Of a stretch of DNA of 54,669 nt, positions 31,638 through 39,091 are shown piece after piece (positions within the stretch are counted from its first letter, which is position 1; each line of letters starts with the position of its first letter). Below the pieces are notes generated by a model. That model was not told where the DNA came from. It saw nothing but the letters and a program-made list of their open reading frames with translations, and did no database searches. The position numbers and the translations under genes were made by a program. Source of the DNA: CBDUWP01 sp965370955. GTDB taxonomy: Bacteria; Planctomycetota; Phycisphaerae; Sedimentisphaerales; Anaerobacaceae. The stretch lies in assembly GCA_965370955.1 (NCBI GenBank), contig CBDUWP010000002.1, forward strand, positions 1-54,669, in the 5' to 3' direction.

Positions 31638-32478
31638 TTTTGACATGACAATTGAGCCTATTTCCTCGAATTCCTGTGAGAAGCTCAAGGATGTTAAAAA
31701 TTCATTGCGTCAACAGTCTCGCGATTCGGCGGCGGACAATTCTCATCTAAAAAAAACCGCTGTCAAAACTTACAGTCAACAGACCCTCAACATTCAAAAA
31801 GAAATAACTGCTCTTTTGCCGATGGTTTCCGGCATAGCCAATAAGGTTGTCACCTACATCAAAGCCCCTCTTACCTTTGAAGATTTGGTATCAGCCGGCA
31901 CAGTTGGCTTGGTCAAGGCGGTAACAAACTTCGACTCATCTAAGAACGCCAATTTGAAAACTTACGCCTATATCAGGATCAAGGGTTCGATGCTCGATGA
32001 ATTGCGTAAGTGGACTTTCGTTCCCAGCCAGACCAACAAACAATTAAAACAGATAACCGCATTGAGCCAGTCAATAATCGAATCAACTGGCCGTATACCA
32101 AGCGATGATCAACTAGCCGAACATCTTGGCATAAATCAGGATCAACTTTACAAAATATTTGAAAACTCCCGTGCGCAGAGTTTCTGTTCTCTCGACAGCC
32201 AAGACATCAACAATCACTCTCTAACCGATCTATTAGACAGTGGTGCAAGCGGACCAGAATCTCACTTAGAAAAAATCGAGTTGACGGAAACATTGACTGA
32301 GGTCATCCAGCAATTGCCCGAGAAAAAACGCCAGCTCATCATTTTATATTATCAACAAAACCTCAACATGAAACAGATAGCCGATCTTCTCGGCGTCACA
32401 GAATCCCGAATAAGTCAATTGCATGCGAGTGCAATATTCAGTTTATCAACAAAATTAAGGTTATGGAAAAATGGCTGA
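31630..32478 (+). CDS. fliA: Flagellar sigma factor FliA (sigma28)
   Basis: This RNA polymerase sigma factor directs late flagellar genes. The 282-residue product has a non-conserved N-terminal extension of about 50 residues, then region 2 (FEDLVSAGTVGLVKAVTNFDSSKNANLKTYAYIRIKGSMLDELRKW), region 3 (STGRIPSDDQLAEHLGI) and region 4 with a helix-turn-helix (LNMKQIADLLGVTESRISQLHASAI). These match the FliA/WhiG group rather than RpoD, which has region 1.1 and an extra spacer domain. A near-consensus sigma28 promoter exists in the same window ahead of fliD. A FlgM-like protein is encoded 2.2 kb downstream. Confidence 0.95.
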   Translation: MNNFDMTIEPISSNSCEKLKDVKNSLRQQSRDSAADNSHLKKTAVKTYSQQTLNIQKEITALLPMVSGIANKVVTYIKAPLTFEDLVSAGTVGLVKAVTNFDSSKNANLKTYAYIRIKGSMLDELRKWTFVPSQTNKQLKQITALSQSIIESTGRIPSDDQLAEHLGINQDQLYKIFENSRAQSFCSLDSQDINNHSLTDLLDSGASGPESHLEKIELTETLTEVIQQLPEKKRQLIILYYQQNLNMKQIADLLGVTESRISQLHASAIFSLSTKLRLWKNG

Positions 32479-32698
32479 CAATCATGTTATAAAACCTGTA
32501 GATGGATTAAAAAACATCGGTTCTATGACAAACATCCAACGACGCCAGCAACCAGAGAAACGAAAGAACGGTAATAAGAAACAGAATCCAGAGGACAAAG
32601 AATCGGAAAATGATCGACAAGCTAAAGTCAATCATATCGCCCAACCAGACATCAATCAGGTTGTGGCCAATGATGAGCACGTAGACTATTGTGCCTAA
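32471..32698 (+). CDS. Small hydrophilic protein ending in DYCA, unknown function
   Basis: The 75-residue product is highly polar (K, N, Q, E rich) and predicted disordered, with a C-terminal segment VANDEHVDYCA. The ATG overlaps fliA by eight bases. Codon composition is like the neighbours. A terminal Cys-Ala after an aromatic is unusual and may be functional, for example a protein-binding tag. No family is recognised with certainty. Its location within the fliA-flgM segment suggests a flagellar link. Confidence 0.6.
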   Translation: MADNHVIKPVDGLKNIGSMTNIQRRQQPEKRKNGNKKQNPEDKESENDRQAKVNHIAQPDINQVVANDEHVDYCA

Positions 32699-32746
32699 AC
32701 ACAAAATTCACTACTAACATAATGACATCAAGAACAGAGGTTACAA

Positions 32747-32956
32747 ATGACATCGAGAACAAAGGTATTTAAGAGCAGTGACATTGAAATGACAGGCCAG
32801 TGCCAGTTAAACTCAACCAGCGGATCATCACCCGTGATTTCCGGCAGTTCATCAACTTCGACTGCTCGTATAGTTGACAAGAAATCCGACCATGTTTTGA
32901 TTGAGGTCACCTGTAGTTGCGGCAATAAGACAATTGTCCGCTGCCAATATGAATAA
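32747..32956 (+). CDS. Small Cys-containing protein, unknown function
   Basis: The 69 residues have a serine/threonine-rich first half and a C-terminal beta-like segment VLIEVTCSCGNKTIVRCQYE with a C-x-C...C pattern, which could bind metal. An AGAGG-like site precedes the ATG at eight to nine bases. It lies between the DYCA protein gene and a lipoprotein gene in the same orientation. The function is unknown. Confidence 0.6.
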   Translation: MTSRTKVFKSSDIEMTGQCQLNSTSGSSPVISGSSSTSTARIVDKKSDHVLIEVTCSCGNKTIVRCQYE

Positions 32957-32995
32957 AAATTTCAACAAAATAAAAAATAATTAGAGGATATAAAA

Positions 32996-33610
32996 ATGAC
33001 TATTCGCAAACATAAAATATCAATACAGATAGCAATCAAAACACTGATCATTCTTTCGTTGGTTTTGCTGGTTTCCGGTTGCTTAAATAGAAGACGCAAT
33101 ACAGCCCCACGACCGTCAGCCAATTTGCCAACAGACAGCATTACCAATCAAGATCAGCTCTCGCAATCAGCCCCTGCCCCAGCAGCCAATACTTCTATCA
33201 GATTCCAGAACCAGACAAACGGCTCAAGAAGCGTTGTAGAATCAGCAATGGAGCTGTCTAAAAAATATGCAGAAGTAACAGAGGAAAATTCCAATCTCAA
33301 GATAACGATAAAAGACCTATCGCTTGAGAACAGCACAGTCAAACAGCAGCTCGCCGCCACTCAAGAAACCCTAGCTGAAACCAAAAAGGAGTTGGACGAA
33401 TCTTATCATCTCATGATAAAAATGCGAACGGAGCTAAACAACTGGAAGGTTGACATATTGGGTTACCGCGACGAGATGCGTCTGGCCCAGTCTTCGCAGC
33501 TTAAAGCCACATTACAAATCATTAAATTATTAGGCGGTCAAACAGAAGATGAACCTGCTATTGATAACCAGAAAATAACTGAATCCAGTTCGGACAAGAC
33601 AGAACAATAG
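32996..33610 (+). CDS. Lipoprotein with coiled coil, unknown function
   Basis: The 204 residues start with a lipoprotein signal peptide (hydrophobic stretch then LVSGC, lipid-modified Cys near residue 29), followed by a low-complexity segment and a long coiled coil (about 80-165, for example KKYAEVTEENSNLKITIKDL). The C-terminal tail is acidic. It probably sits in the outer or inner membrane facing the periplasm. It lies between fliA-linked small genes and another lipoprotein gene, so it may be a basal-body accessory protein. No family match is recognised. Confidence 0.7.
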   Translation: MTIRKHKISIQIAIKTLIILSLVLLVSGCLNRRRNTAPRPSANLPTDSITNQDQLSQSAPAPAANTSIRFQNQTNGSRSVVESAMELSKKYAEVTEENSNLKITIKDLSLENSTVKQQLAATQETLAETKKELDESYHLMIKMRTELNNWKVDILGYRDEMRLAQSSQLKATLQIIKLLGGQTEDEPAIDNQKITESSSDKTEQ

Positions 33611-33644
33611 TTTAAACGATAATAAGAGTAAGGATAATAATAAC

Positions 33645-34316
33645 ATGCAAAATATAAAATACCGTTTTGGCATAACCAGCTTCGCCGGCACATCCATGTT
33701 TTTTTTGCGATTTGTTTGCGTTGGTTTTTTGCTCAGTTTTTTATCAGGTTGCAGCCAGCAAGTCGCCCATCAAAGTCACTATAGCTATATAAATCCTGAT
33801 CGCCCTTTGGTTCAACTTGGCAAGGTAGCCATAATTAGTTTAAAAAATGAATCCAATTTTCACGGCATTGACGAAAACGTGACGGAATCAGTTTTTGAAG
33901 CCATTCAGAAACGTCAAATTTTCAGTTTAAACATAATCCAAAGCGACAGCCCTGAACTGGAACAGCTCAATTTCGATCCGGAAAAGGACTACAGTTTACA
34001 GGAACTCTTTGTCATTCGCAAGCTGCTCGGTTGCGACGCGATCATCACAGGCATAATCACAGAATACCGCCCCTATCCTCATTTAACTCTTGGCCTTCGA
34101 TTACAGCTAACCGATTTAACTGACGGCCAGTTGCTTTGGGCCTATGAACAATTATGGGATAGCTCCGACCTTGCCATCGTCGATCAGATAGAGCAATATC
34201 TATATGAAAGCAAGGGATTCAAAAAGAGTCGCTCATCGGACCAGAAGATGGTAACAATCAGCTCGCTGAAATTCATAAAATTCGCAGCCTATCAGATTTC
34301 TCAAACAATTTATTAA
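33645..34316 (+). CDS. Lipoprotein with CsgG/LpoB-like fold, possible basal-body accessory
   Basis: The 223-residue product has a signal peptide ending in the lipobox LSGC (about residue 36). A domain follows that begins QLGKVAIISLKNESNFHGID and contains LLGCDAIITGIITEYRPYPH and LTDLTDGQLLWAYEQLWDSSD. This layout (a beta-alpha domain with a nucleation of VA(I/V)..l.N.s) resembles CsgG, LpoB and the FlgT/TolB-N group of periplasmic lipoproteins. Some relatives form extra rings around sheathed or polar flagella (FlgT, FlgO, FlgP), so a similar role here is possible. It is the last gene before the flgM leader region. Confidence 0.65.
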   Translation: MQNIKYRFGITSFAGTSMFFLRFVCVGFLLSFLSGCSQQVAHQSHYSYINPDRPLVQLGKVAIISLKNESNFHGIDENVTESVFEAIQKRQIFSLNIIQSDSPELEQLNFDPEKDYSLQELFVIRKLLGCDAIITGIITEYRPYPHLTLGLRLQLTDLTDGQLLWAYEQLWDSSDLAIVDQIEQYLYESKGFKKSRSSDQKMVTISSLKFIKFAAYQISQTIY

Positions 34317-34320
34317 ACGA

Positions 34321-34349
34321 TTGCAAATAGCCATTTTGTACCATATAAA
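34321..34349 (+). promoter_or_regulatory. Sigma70-type promoter upstream of flgM
   Basis: TTGCAA (34321-34326) and TATAAA (34344-34349) are separated by 17 bases, the optimal sigma70 spacing. It begins five bases after the stop of the preceding lipoprotein gene. Transcription would start near 34356. Confidence 0.5.
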
Positions 34350-34539
34350 TAGATAGAATGATGGAAAACGCCCTTAAAAACAGATAAAATGAGGATTGTA
34401 ACTAGAAATAGCCTGCTGTTTGTCGGCATAAAAGGGTTGTCACTTTAGCTATTTTCATAAAAAACAGTAAAAAAAGTGAAAAAAAGCTTAAGATTCATCC
34501 AGAAGTTGCGAGATTGTTTTTGGGGATAATAGTAAACTA

Positions 34540-34630
34540 CCACGCCCTTACGGACGTGGCATTGGTCGCTACGGGCTAATAGCCCTGCAGGCTTTGTCGG
34601 ATGCTTCCATCTACACCCTTGCGGATGTAG
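34540..34630. repeat. REP-like palindromic hairpin cluster with compensatory stem changes
   Basis: Hairpin 1 (34540-34559) and hairpin 3 (34611-34630) have the same 20-base architecture: a five-pair stem, the loop region CCCTTRCGGA, and matching 3' flanks (CATT/TATT). Their stems differ at two base pairs, and both changes are compensated (C-G to T-A, and G-C to A-T). Between them a GGGCT-AAT-AGCCC hairpin lies at 34573-34585. The pattern resembles REP or MITE-type palindromes derived from IS200/IS605 ends, or a selected RNA structure. No transposase is present in the window. Confidence 0.6.
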
Positions 34631-34652
34631 TATTACGAAGGAAAAATAAATT

Positions 34653-34931
34653 ATGATAGATAACGTGAATAATAATAATAAAATACAAGATGCAATGAGT
34701 GGTTTTTACAGCCGCGCCGGTAGCAACAAAAAAGCCTCGCCTAAGGAAACCTCTGGCGACAATGTTTCTATTGAGATAACGCTTGATACTATGATCAAAA
34801 CTGCCATAGAAGCTGGCGCTGCCGACACAACCAAATTAGCCGAGCTAAAAGAGCTTTTAGCCGGCGGTCAACTTGACAATATCGACAATATTCGCCAAGC
34901 CGCCAAAAATATAATGGAGACTGGCATATAA
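34653..34931 (+). CDS. flgM: FlgM-like anti-sigma28 factor
   Basis: FlgM binds FliA until it is exported through the completed hook. The 92 residues have a disordered N-terminal half (NNNNKIQDAMSGFYSRAGSN) and a C-terminal part starting DNVSIEITLDTMIKT. KLAELKELLAGGQ and IRQAAKNIMETGI correspond to the FlgM pattern D-x-V-x-I-S, K...L...I..G and IA..M. Similarity is modest but size, order (disordered then helical) and the presence of fliA in the same gene run support it. AAGGA precedes the ATG. It is followed by two terminators, so it is the last gene of this cluster. Confidence 0.75.
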   Translation: MIDNVNNNNKIQDAMSGFYSRAGSNKKASPKETSGDNVSIEITLDTMIKTAIEAGAADTTKLAELKELLAGGQLDNIDNIRQAAKNIMETGI

Positions 34932-34952
34932 TTTTAGTTTGTTTGTAATCGC

Positions 34953-34976
34953 TAGCTAAGGATAGCTATTTTTTTT
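34953..34976 (+). terminator. First of two tandem terminators after flgM
   Basis: TAGCTA-AGGA-TAGCTA forms a six-pair stem followed by eight T residues. It lies 21 bases after the flgM stop. The stem is short and A/T-rich, so it may be leaky, which would explain a second terminator. Confidence 0.6.
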
Positions 34977-34999
34977 GACATAACGGATTTGTCTGGCTA

Positions 35000-35041
35000 T
35001 GACGCGATAATCGTTTTGACGGTTGTCGCGTCATTTTTTTT
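35000..35041 (+). terminator. Strong intrinsic terminator between flgM and the rnf operon
   Basis: A 14-pair stem (35000-35013 with 35020-35033, two G-T pairs) with a six-base loop is followed by eight T residues. It separates the flagellar cluster from the Rnf operon. Confidence 0.9.
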
Positions 35042-35064
35042 ATACTGTTGTTTAGATTTTCTGA

Positions 35065-35093
35065 TTGAAAACATTCCTAATATTTACTATAAA
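35065..35093 (+). promoter_or_regulatory. Sigma70-type promoter of the rnf operon
   Basis: TTGAAA (35065-35070) and TATAAA (35088-35093) are spaced by 17 bases. Transcription should start near 35100, 26 bases ahead of the first gene. It lies just after the strong terminator, as expected for an independent operon. Confidence 0.7.
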
Positions 35094-35125
35094 TCTATTT
35101 AATTTCATTTTGTCCGAGATTTTAG

Positions 35126-35422
35126 ATGGATCGAGATAATAACTGCCAAACCTGTTGGCAAAAAGCTAGTTGCAAGGATGTTTACGGGTCTTTATGTCAG
35201 CAAGATGGTTCATCATTAAGCTGGCGGATAACGCTCGGCCTTTTGGTGCCCTTGATTATTTTCGTATCATTTTTAGCCATTTTCGCAAGGGTTTTATCAC
35301 CTTTTATGCAGCCAAACTGGCTAAGCCTTGTTAGTTTAGCTGGCTCAATTTCGATCACATTATTTTACATTTTCGCGATACGCAATTTCAGACTATTTAA
35401 TAAAACCAATAAGCACCAATAA
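35126..35422 (+). CDS. Short RseC-like membrane protein at the head of the rnf operon
   Basis: The 98 residues start with a Cys-rich stretch (CQTCWQKASC, spacing C-x2-C-x5-C), then two membrane helices (about 33-55 and 64-84). RseC/MucC-family proteins have the same C-x2-C-x5-C motif followed by two helices, but also an N-terminal beta domain that is missing here. RseC-type proteins are linked with Rnf/Rsx complexes that reduce SoxR, and its position right before rnfC supports a related electron-transfer role. A start further upstream that would restore the beta domain is not possible, because the promoter lies there. Confidence 0.65.
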   Translation: MDRDNNCQTCWQKASCKDVYGSLCQQDGSSLSWRITLGLLVPLIIFVSFLAIFARVLSPFMQPNWLSLVSLAGSISITLFYIFAIRNFRLFNKTNKHQ

Positions 35423-35467
35423 AAACACATTAACCAATAAAACCCAATTAGTACAAAAGGTATAAAA

Positions 35468-36829
35468 GTGAAATCGATAGGTAAGAGTACTTTCTCTGGC
35501 GGTGTCCATCCTTCAGAACGTAAGTCATTGACTGAAAATTGTCCGATCAAGCCGGGCCCATTGCCAGCTCAGGTTGCGATCATGCTCAGTCAGCACATTG
35601 GCGCTATTTGCGAACCGTTGGTCAAAAAAGGCGACCTTGTAACAGCCGGCCAGCTGATTGGCACAAGTCAATCATTCGTTTCCGCCTCTGTTCACAGTCC
35701 TGTAAACGGCAAGGTTCGCGAGATTGCTTTGCGTTGTCACTCTGTCACCGGCCGCAGTCCAGCGATAATCATAGATGTTGAGGAAGATTTTTCTGGTCGA
35801 ACGGAACCTTTTCAGCTATCAGATAATTTTGACATCAGCCATTACAGCGGCGAGCAGATATGTCAAGCCGTTTCGGATGCCGGTTTAGTTGGCATGGGCG
35901 GCGCCGGTTTTCCGACTAGGGTCAAGATTGAGCCGAACCCTTCGATGCCGAAATCGACGATGATTGTCAACGGCTGCGAGTGCGAACCTTACATCACTTG
36001 CGATTACAGACTCATGCTCGAGCGAGGCCGTATGATTGTCGCCGGCATCAAGCTTGCCAAAAAGGCGAGTCAATGCAAGAGAGTTTTCATTGGCATTGAG
36101 GACAATAAACCCGATGCCATTGACGCGATAAATAAAATTTTAGCCCAGACCTCTGATTGTGAAAACATTTCTGTCACGGTTTTGAAAACCAAATATCCTC
36201 AAGGCGGCGAGCGTCAACTAATCAATTCTGTTTTGAAAAAGCACGTTCCCACCGGCACGATACCTCCTGTGATAGGCGTTTTGGTGATAAATGTTGCCAC
36301 TTGCCTAGGAATTGCTGAGGCGGTCATTAACAAACAACCTTTGACCCATCGCGTTGTAACAGTCAGCGGCCGGTCAATCGCCAATTGCGGCAATTTTTAC
36401 GTTCCGCTCGGCACAACTGTCAGCCAGTTGATTGATTTTTGCGGCGGTGTCACGGAGAAAGCCGCTCGCGTGATTATGGGCGGACCAATGATGGGTTCAT
36501 CGATTGCCGATCTTGAAACACCGATAACCAAAATCTCTGGCGCGATAACTGTTTTAGCCTCTAAACAAATATGCCGATCCAAATCTCAGCTCATTGAGAC
36601 AGCCTGCATTCGTTGCGGACGCTGTTTAGATGTTTGCCCGGAGAATTTAGACCCGACAAAATTAGCCCACGCCGTCAAGTACAATGCTTTGGATTTAGCC
36701 AAAGATTACTACATTGACGCTTGCATGGAATGCGGCTGCTGCAGTTACATATGCCCCGCCAACATAGACATTACTGGCCACATCAAGACTGGCAAGATGC
36801 ATTTAGCCAGACTTCAAAAACAAAAATAA
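35468..36829 (+). CDS. rnfC: Rnf complex subunit RnfC
   Basis: RnfC is the peripheral NADH-binding subunit of the Rnf complex, which couples ferredoxin and NAD to ion transport. The 453 residues contain the N-terminal glycine-rich domain (FSGGVHPSERKSLTENCPI), the flavin/NADH region GLVGMGGAGFPTRVKI, the SLBB-like region, and two 4Fe-4S motifs (CIRCGRCLDVCPENLDP and CMECGCCSYICPANIDI). It is a compact RnfC without the long repeat tail of enterobacteria. A GTG start is chosen (AAAGG upstream, right before the conserved N-terminus). It lies 45 bases after the RseC-like gene. Confidence 0.96.
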   Translation: MKSIGKSTFSGGVHPSERKSLTENCPIKPGPLPAQVAIMLSQHIGAICEPLVKKGDLVTAGQLIGTSQSFVSASVHSPVNGKVREIALRCHSVTGRSPAIIIDVEEDFSGRTEPFQLSDNFDISHYSGEQICQAVSDAGLVGMGGAGFPTRVKIEPNPSMPKSTMIVNGCECEPYITCDYRLMLERGRMIVAGIKLAKKASQCKRVFIGIEDNKPDAIDAINKILAQTSDCENISVTVLKTKYPQGGERQLINSVLKKHVPTGTIPPVIGVLVINVATCLGIAEAVINKQPLTHRVVTVSGRSIANCGNFYVPLGTTVSQLIDFCGGVTEKAARVIMGGPMMGSSIADLETPITKISGAITVLASKQICRSKSQLIETACIRCGRCLDVCPENLDPTKLAHAVKYNALDLAKDYYIDACMECGCCSYICPANIDITGHIKTGKMHLARLQKQK

Positions 36830-36846
36830 GAATAAGGAAAAGTTTA

Positions 36847-37860
36847 ATGCTGAGTAAGATAAAAATTGGCCACGCGCCTCACGTAAACAATTCGATGTCG
36901 ACTCGCAGCGTCATGCTCGACGTCGTGATCGGCCTGATGCCAGCCGTCGTAGCAGCTAGTTGGCTGTTTAGATTTCAAGCCGGTTTATTGATTGGCACCT
37001 GCATAGCGTCAGCTGTAATAACGGAGTGGCTCTGCAATATCATCCGCAAGAAGCCCAATTCTCTCGGCGATTTCAGTGCGGTCATTACAGGCTTAATCTT
37101 AGCCTTGTCCCTTCCTCCATCTTTACCTTTGTGGGCAGCGGTGATTGGCAGTTGCTTTTCGATAGCGATTGGCAAGATGGTTTTCGGCGGCCTCGGCGCC
37201 AACATTTTCAATCCAGCCATGGTTGGCCGCGCATTTTTGACTGCTTGTTTCGGCGTAATGATGACCACTTGGACGATTCCATCGACGATTGATTCTTCGA
37301 TGCCCTATATTGGTTCGGGCGATTCGATTGACGCTAGAACTCAGGCGACGCCTTTAGCTCAAAGTAAAGCTGTAATCAAGGGCAAGTCCGACAGCAGCAT
37401 TCTTGACAATCAATCAAGGAGCCTATTTTTCGGCAATACTGGCGGTTGCTTAGGTGAGACCAGCTCTCTTGCTCTTTTGTTAGGTGCCGCATATCTATTC
37501 ATTCGTAAGACGATCAACTTTCACATTCCGCTGTCGATATTGCTTTCGTCGTTTATTTTTGGCTTGATTGCCCATTTGATAGATCCTCAATTATACATCA
37601 ATCCTCTTTTACATTTGACAAGCGGCGGTATGCTTCTTTGCGTATTTTTCATAGCCACTGATCCTGTCGGCGCCCCTGTCACCAAGCGAGGTATGTGGCT
37701 GTTCGGCGCAGGCGTTGGCACATTGATAATGCTGATCCGTATTGTCGGCGAATATCCGGAGGGCATCATGTTTGCGATACTCTTAATGAATGCGGTCAGT
37801 CCCTTGATTGACAAACTTTGTAAGCGTATTCCAGCTGGAGGTTTGCCCAATGTTCAATAA
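36847..37860 (+). CDS. rnfD: Rnf complex subunit RnfD
   Basis: RnfD is a membrane subunit with a covalently bound FMN. The ATG at 36847 is preceded by AAGGAAAAG, and the product then begins MLSKIKIGHAPHVNN, like other RnfD proteins; a longer frame starting inside rnfC lacks support. It is about 337 residues with eight to ten hydrophobic helices. The FMN attachment region is present as TQATPLAQSK (family form SGATPL), with Thr available for the phosphoester bond. It overlaps rnfG by 11 bases. Confidence 0.95.
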   Translation: MLSKIKIGHAPHVNNSMSTRSVMLDVVIGLMPAVVAASWLFRFQAGLLIGTCIASAVITEWLCNIIRKKPNSLGDFSAVITGLILALSLPPSLPLWAAVIGSCFSIAIGKMVFGGLGANIFNPAMVGRAFLTACFGVMMTTWTIPSTIDSSMPYIGSGDSIDARTQATPLAQSKAVIKGKSDSSILDNQSRSLFFGNTGGCLGETSSLALLLGAAYLFIRKTINFHIPLSILLSSFIFGLIAHLIDPQLYINPLLHLTSGGMLLCVFFIATDPVGAPVTKRGMWLFGAGVGTLIMLIRIVGEYPEGIMFAILLMNAVSPLIDKLCKRIPAGGLPNVQ

Positions 37861-38461
37861 ATTAAAATTTTTCGTTGCCCAGAGTTGGCTTTTGATTGTC
37901 AGTGCCTTTTTGTTTGGCCTTTTGATAGCGGTCACCAATGCCGCATGGTCACCTCGCATTGCTCAAAACAAAATCAACAAAATAAACGCCAAGATGACCA
38001 GCCTGATTTCATCTGCCACAGATTTCAAACAGATACAGTCGACTTCTTCGGGCGATGATTTCGACATTTACAAAGCCTTGAGTGATAATGACAAATGTCT
38101 TGGCTGGTGTTTTATTGGCTCTGGTTCCGGCTTTGCGGACAAGATTGAGATTTTGATTGCCGTCAGTTCAGATTTTAGTGAGAGCTATGGCTTTGCCGTT
38201 TTGTTTAGTAACGAGACTCCCGGCTTTGGCGACAAGATAAAGGAGCCTGATTTTCGCGATCAGTTTATTGGCGCAGAAGCCATCAAATTCACAGTCATAA
38301 AAACCAGCGACCCGAGCAAGAAACCTATTATAGATAACGAGATAGTTGCCATCACCGGCGCAACAGTCAGCAGTGACGCCCTCGTCAACATTGTCAATCA
38401 TTCGATATCGCAAGTCAAACAACAGATGCAATTGAAGGGACTCCTATCCGATGGAAAATAA
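37850..38461 (+). CDS. rnfG: Rnf complex subunit RnfG
   Basis: RnfG carries the second covalent FMN on the periplasmic side. The 203-residue product begins at the ATG at 37850 with GGAGG upstream. It has one N-terminal membrane helix (about 12-30), an FMN-binding domain with ETPGFGDKIKEPDFRDQF, and the attachment motif TGATVSSDAL (family S/T-GAT), where Thr is the FMN site. The usual longer alternative start is excluded because it lies inside rnfD without a ribosome binding site. It overlaps rnfE by 11 bases. Confidence 0.95.
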   Translation: MFNKLKFFVAQSWLLIVSAFLFGLLIAVTNAAWSPRIAQNKINKINAKMTSLISSATDFKQIQSTSSGDDFDIYKALSDNDKCLGWCFIGSGSGFADKIEILIAVSSDFSESYGFAVLFSNETPGFGDKIKEPDFRDQFIGAEAIKFTVIKTSDPSKKPIIDNEIVAITGATVSSDALVNIVNHSISQVKQQMQLKGLLSDGK

Positions 38462-39056
38462 ACCCTGTTACATTGAGACATTCACCGCCGGCTGGTGGAA
38501 ACAGAATCCAGTTTTGCGATTACTGCTCGGCATGTGTCCGACATTGGCCGTTACTGCCGCCGTCAAACCTGCTTTGACTATGGGCCTTAGCGTTGTCTTT
38601 GTTTTGCTTTGCAGTAATATCATTGTCAGCTTGATGCGTAATCTGCTCAAGCCTCATTTACGTATATTGATGTTCACCCTTGCGATTTCGACTTTTGTCA
38701 CGATTGCCGACTTATTTCTGAAAGCCTTTCAACCTGAGATGAGCGCGGAGCTCGGCCCTTATATTCCTTTGATTATTGTTAATTGCATAATCATTGGCCG
38801 CGCGGAGGCTTGCGCGAGCAAGAACGCTTTAGCGATCAGCGTTATAGATGCGATTGGGATGGGCACTGCTTTTACTGCGACACTTTGTGTTTTGGCCGCG
38901 ATCAGGGAGCTTTTAGCAACTGGTGCAATTTTTGAGTATCCAATAATGCCTGACGCCTTTGTCCCTTGGGCGGCGATGGGTATGCCGGTCGGAGCATTTT
39001 TAACACTCGGCTTATTACTTGGCTTGGTAAACATTATCAGCGAGAAAAAATCTTAG
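38451..39056 (+). CDS. rnfE: Rnf complex subunit RnfE
   Basis: RnfE is an integral membrane subunit, homologous to RnfA in inverted topology. The 201 residues have six hydrophobic helices and the characteristic stretch NPVLRLLLGMCPTLAVT near the N-terminus, with Cys25 probably a ligand of the buried iron-sulfur site shared with RnfA. IVNCIIIGRAEACASKN is also typical. It overlaps rnfG by 11 bases and precedes rnfA by 35 bases. Confidence 0.95.
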   Translation: MENKPCYIETFTAGWWKQNPVLRLLLGMCPTLAVTAAVKPALTMGLSVVFVLLCSNIIVSLMRNLLKPHLRILMFTLAISTFVTIADLFLKAFQPEMSAELGPYIPLIIVNCIIIGRAEACASKNALAISVIDAIGMGTAFTATLCVLAAIRELLATGAIFEYPIMPDAFVPWAAMGMPVGAFLTLGLLLGLVNIISEKKS

Positions 39057-39091
39057 CTATTATATTTATATTTTTGTCTTAAGGATTTGCG

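Larger units (their letters stand above)
34317..34652 (+). other. 336-base leader or intergenic region of flgM with promoter and hairpin cluster
   Basis: No protein gene is seen. It contains a sigma70-type promoter at its start (34321-34349), an A-rich middle, and a 91-base hairpin cluster (34540-34630) just ahead of the flgM ribosome binding site GAAGGA. If the promoter is used, flgM has a long (about 300 bases) structured leader. I looked for a sigma28 site, since flgM is often under FliA, and saw only weak partial matches. Confidence 0.6.

Noticed and set aside
36721..36846. Longer N-terminus for RnfD starting inside rnfC
   Set aside because: It overlaps the ferredoxin motif region of rnfC in another frame; the ATG at 36847 has a good ribosome binding site and matches the family N-terminus.
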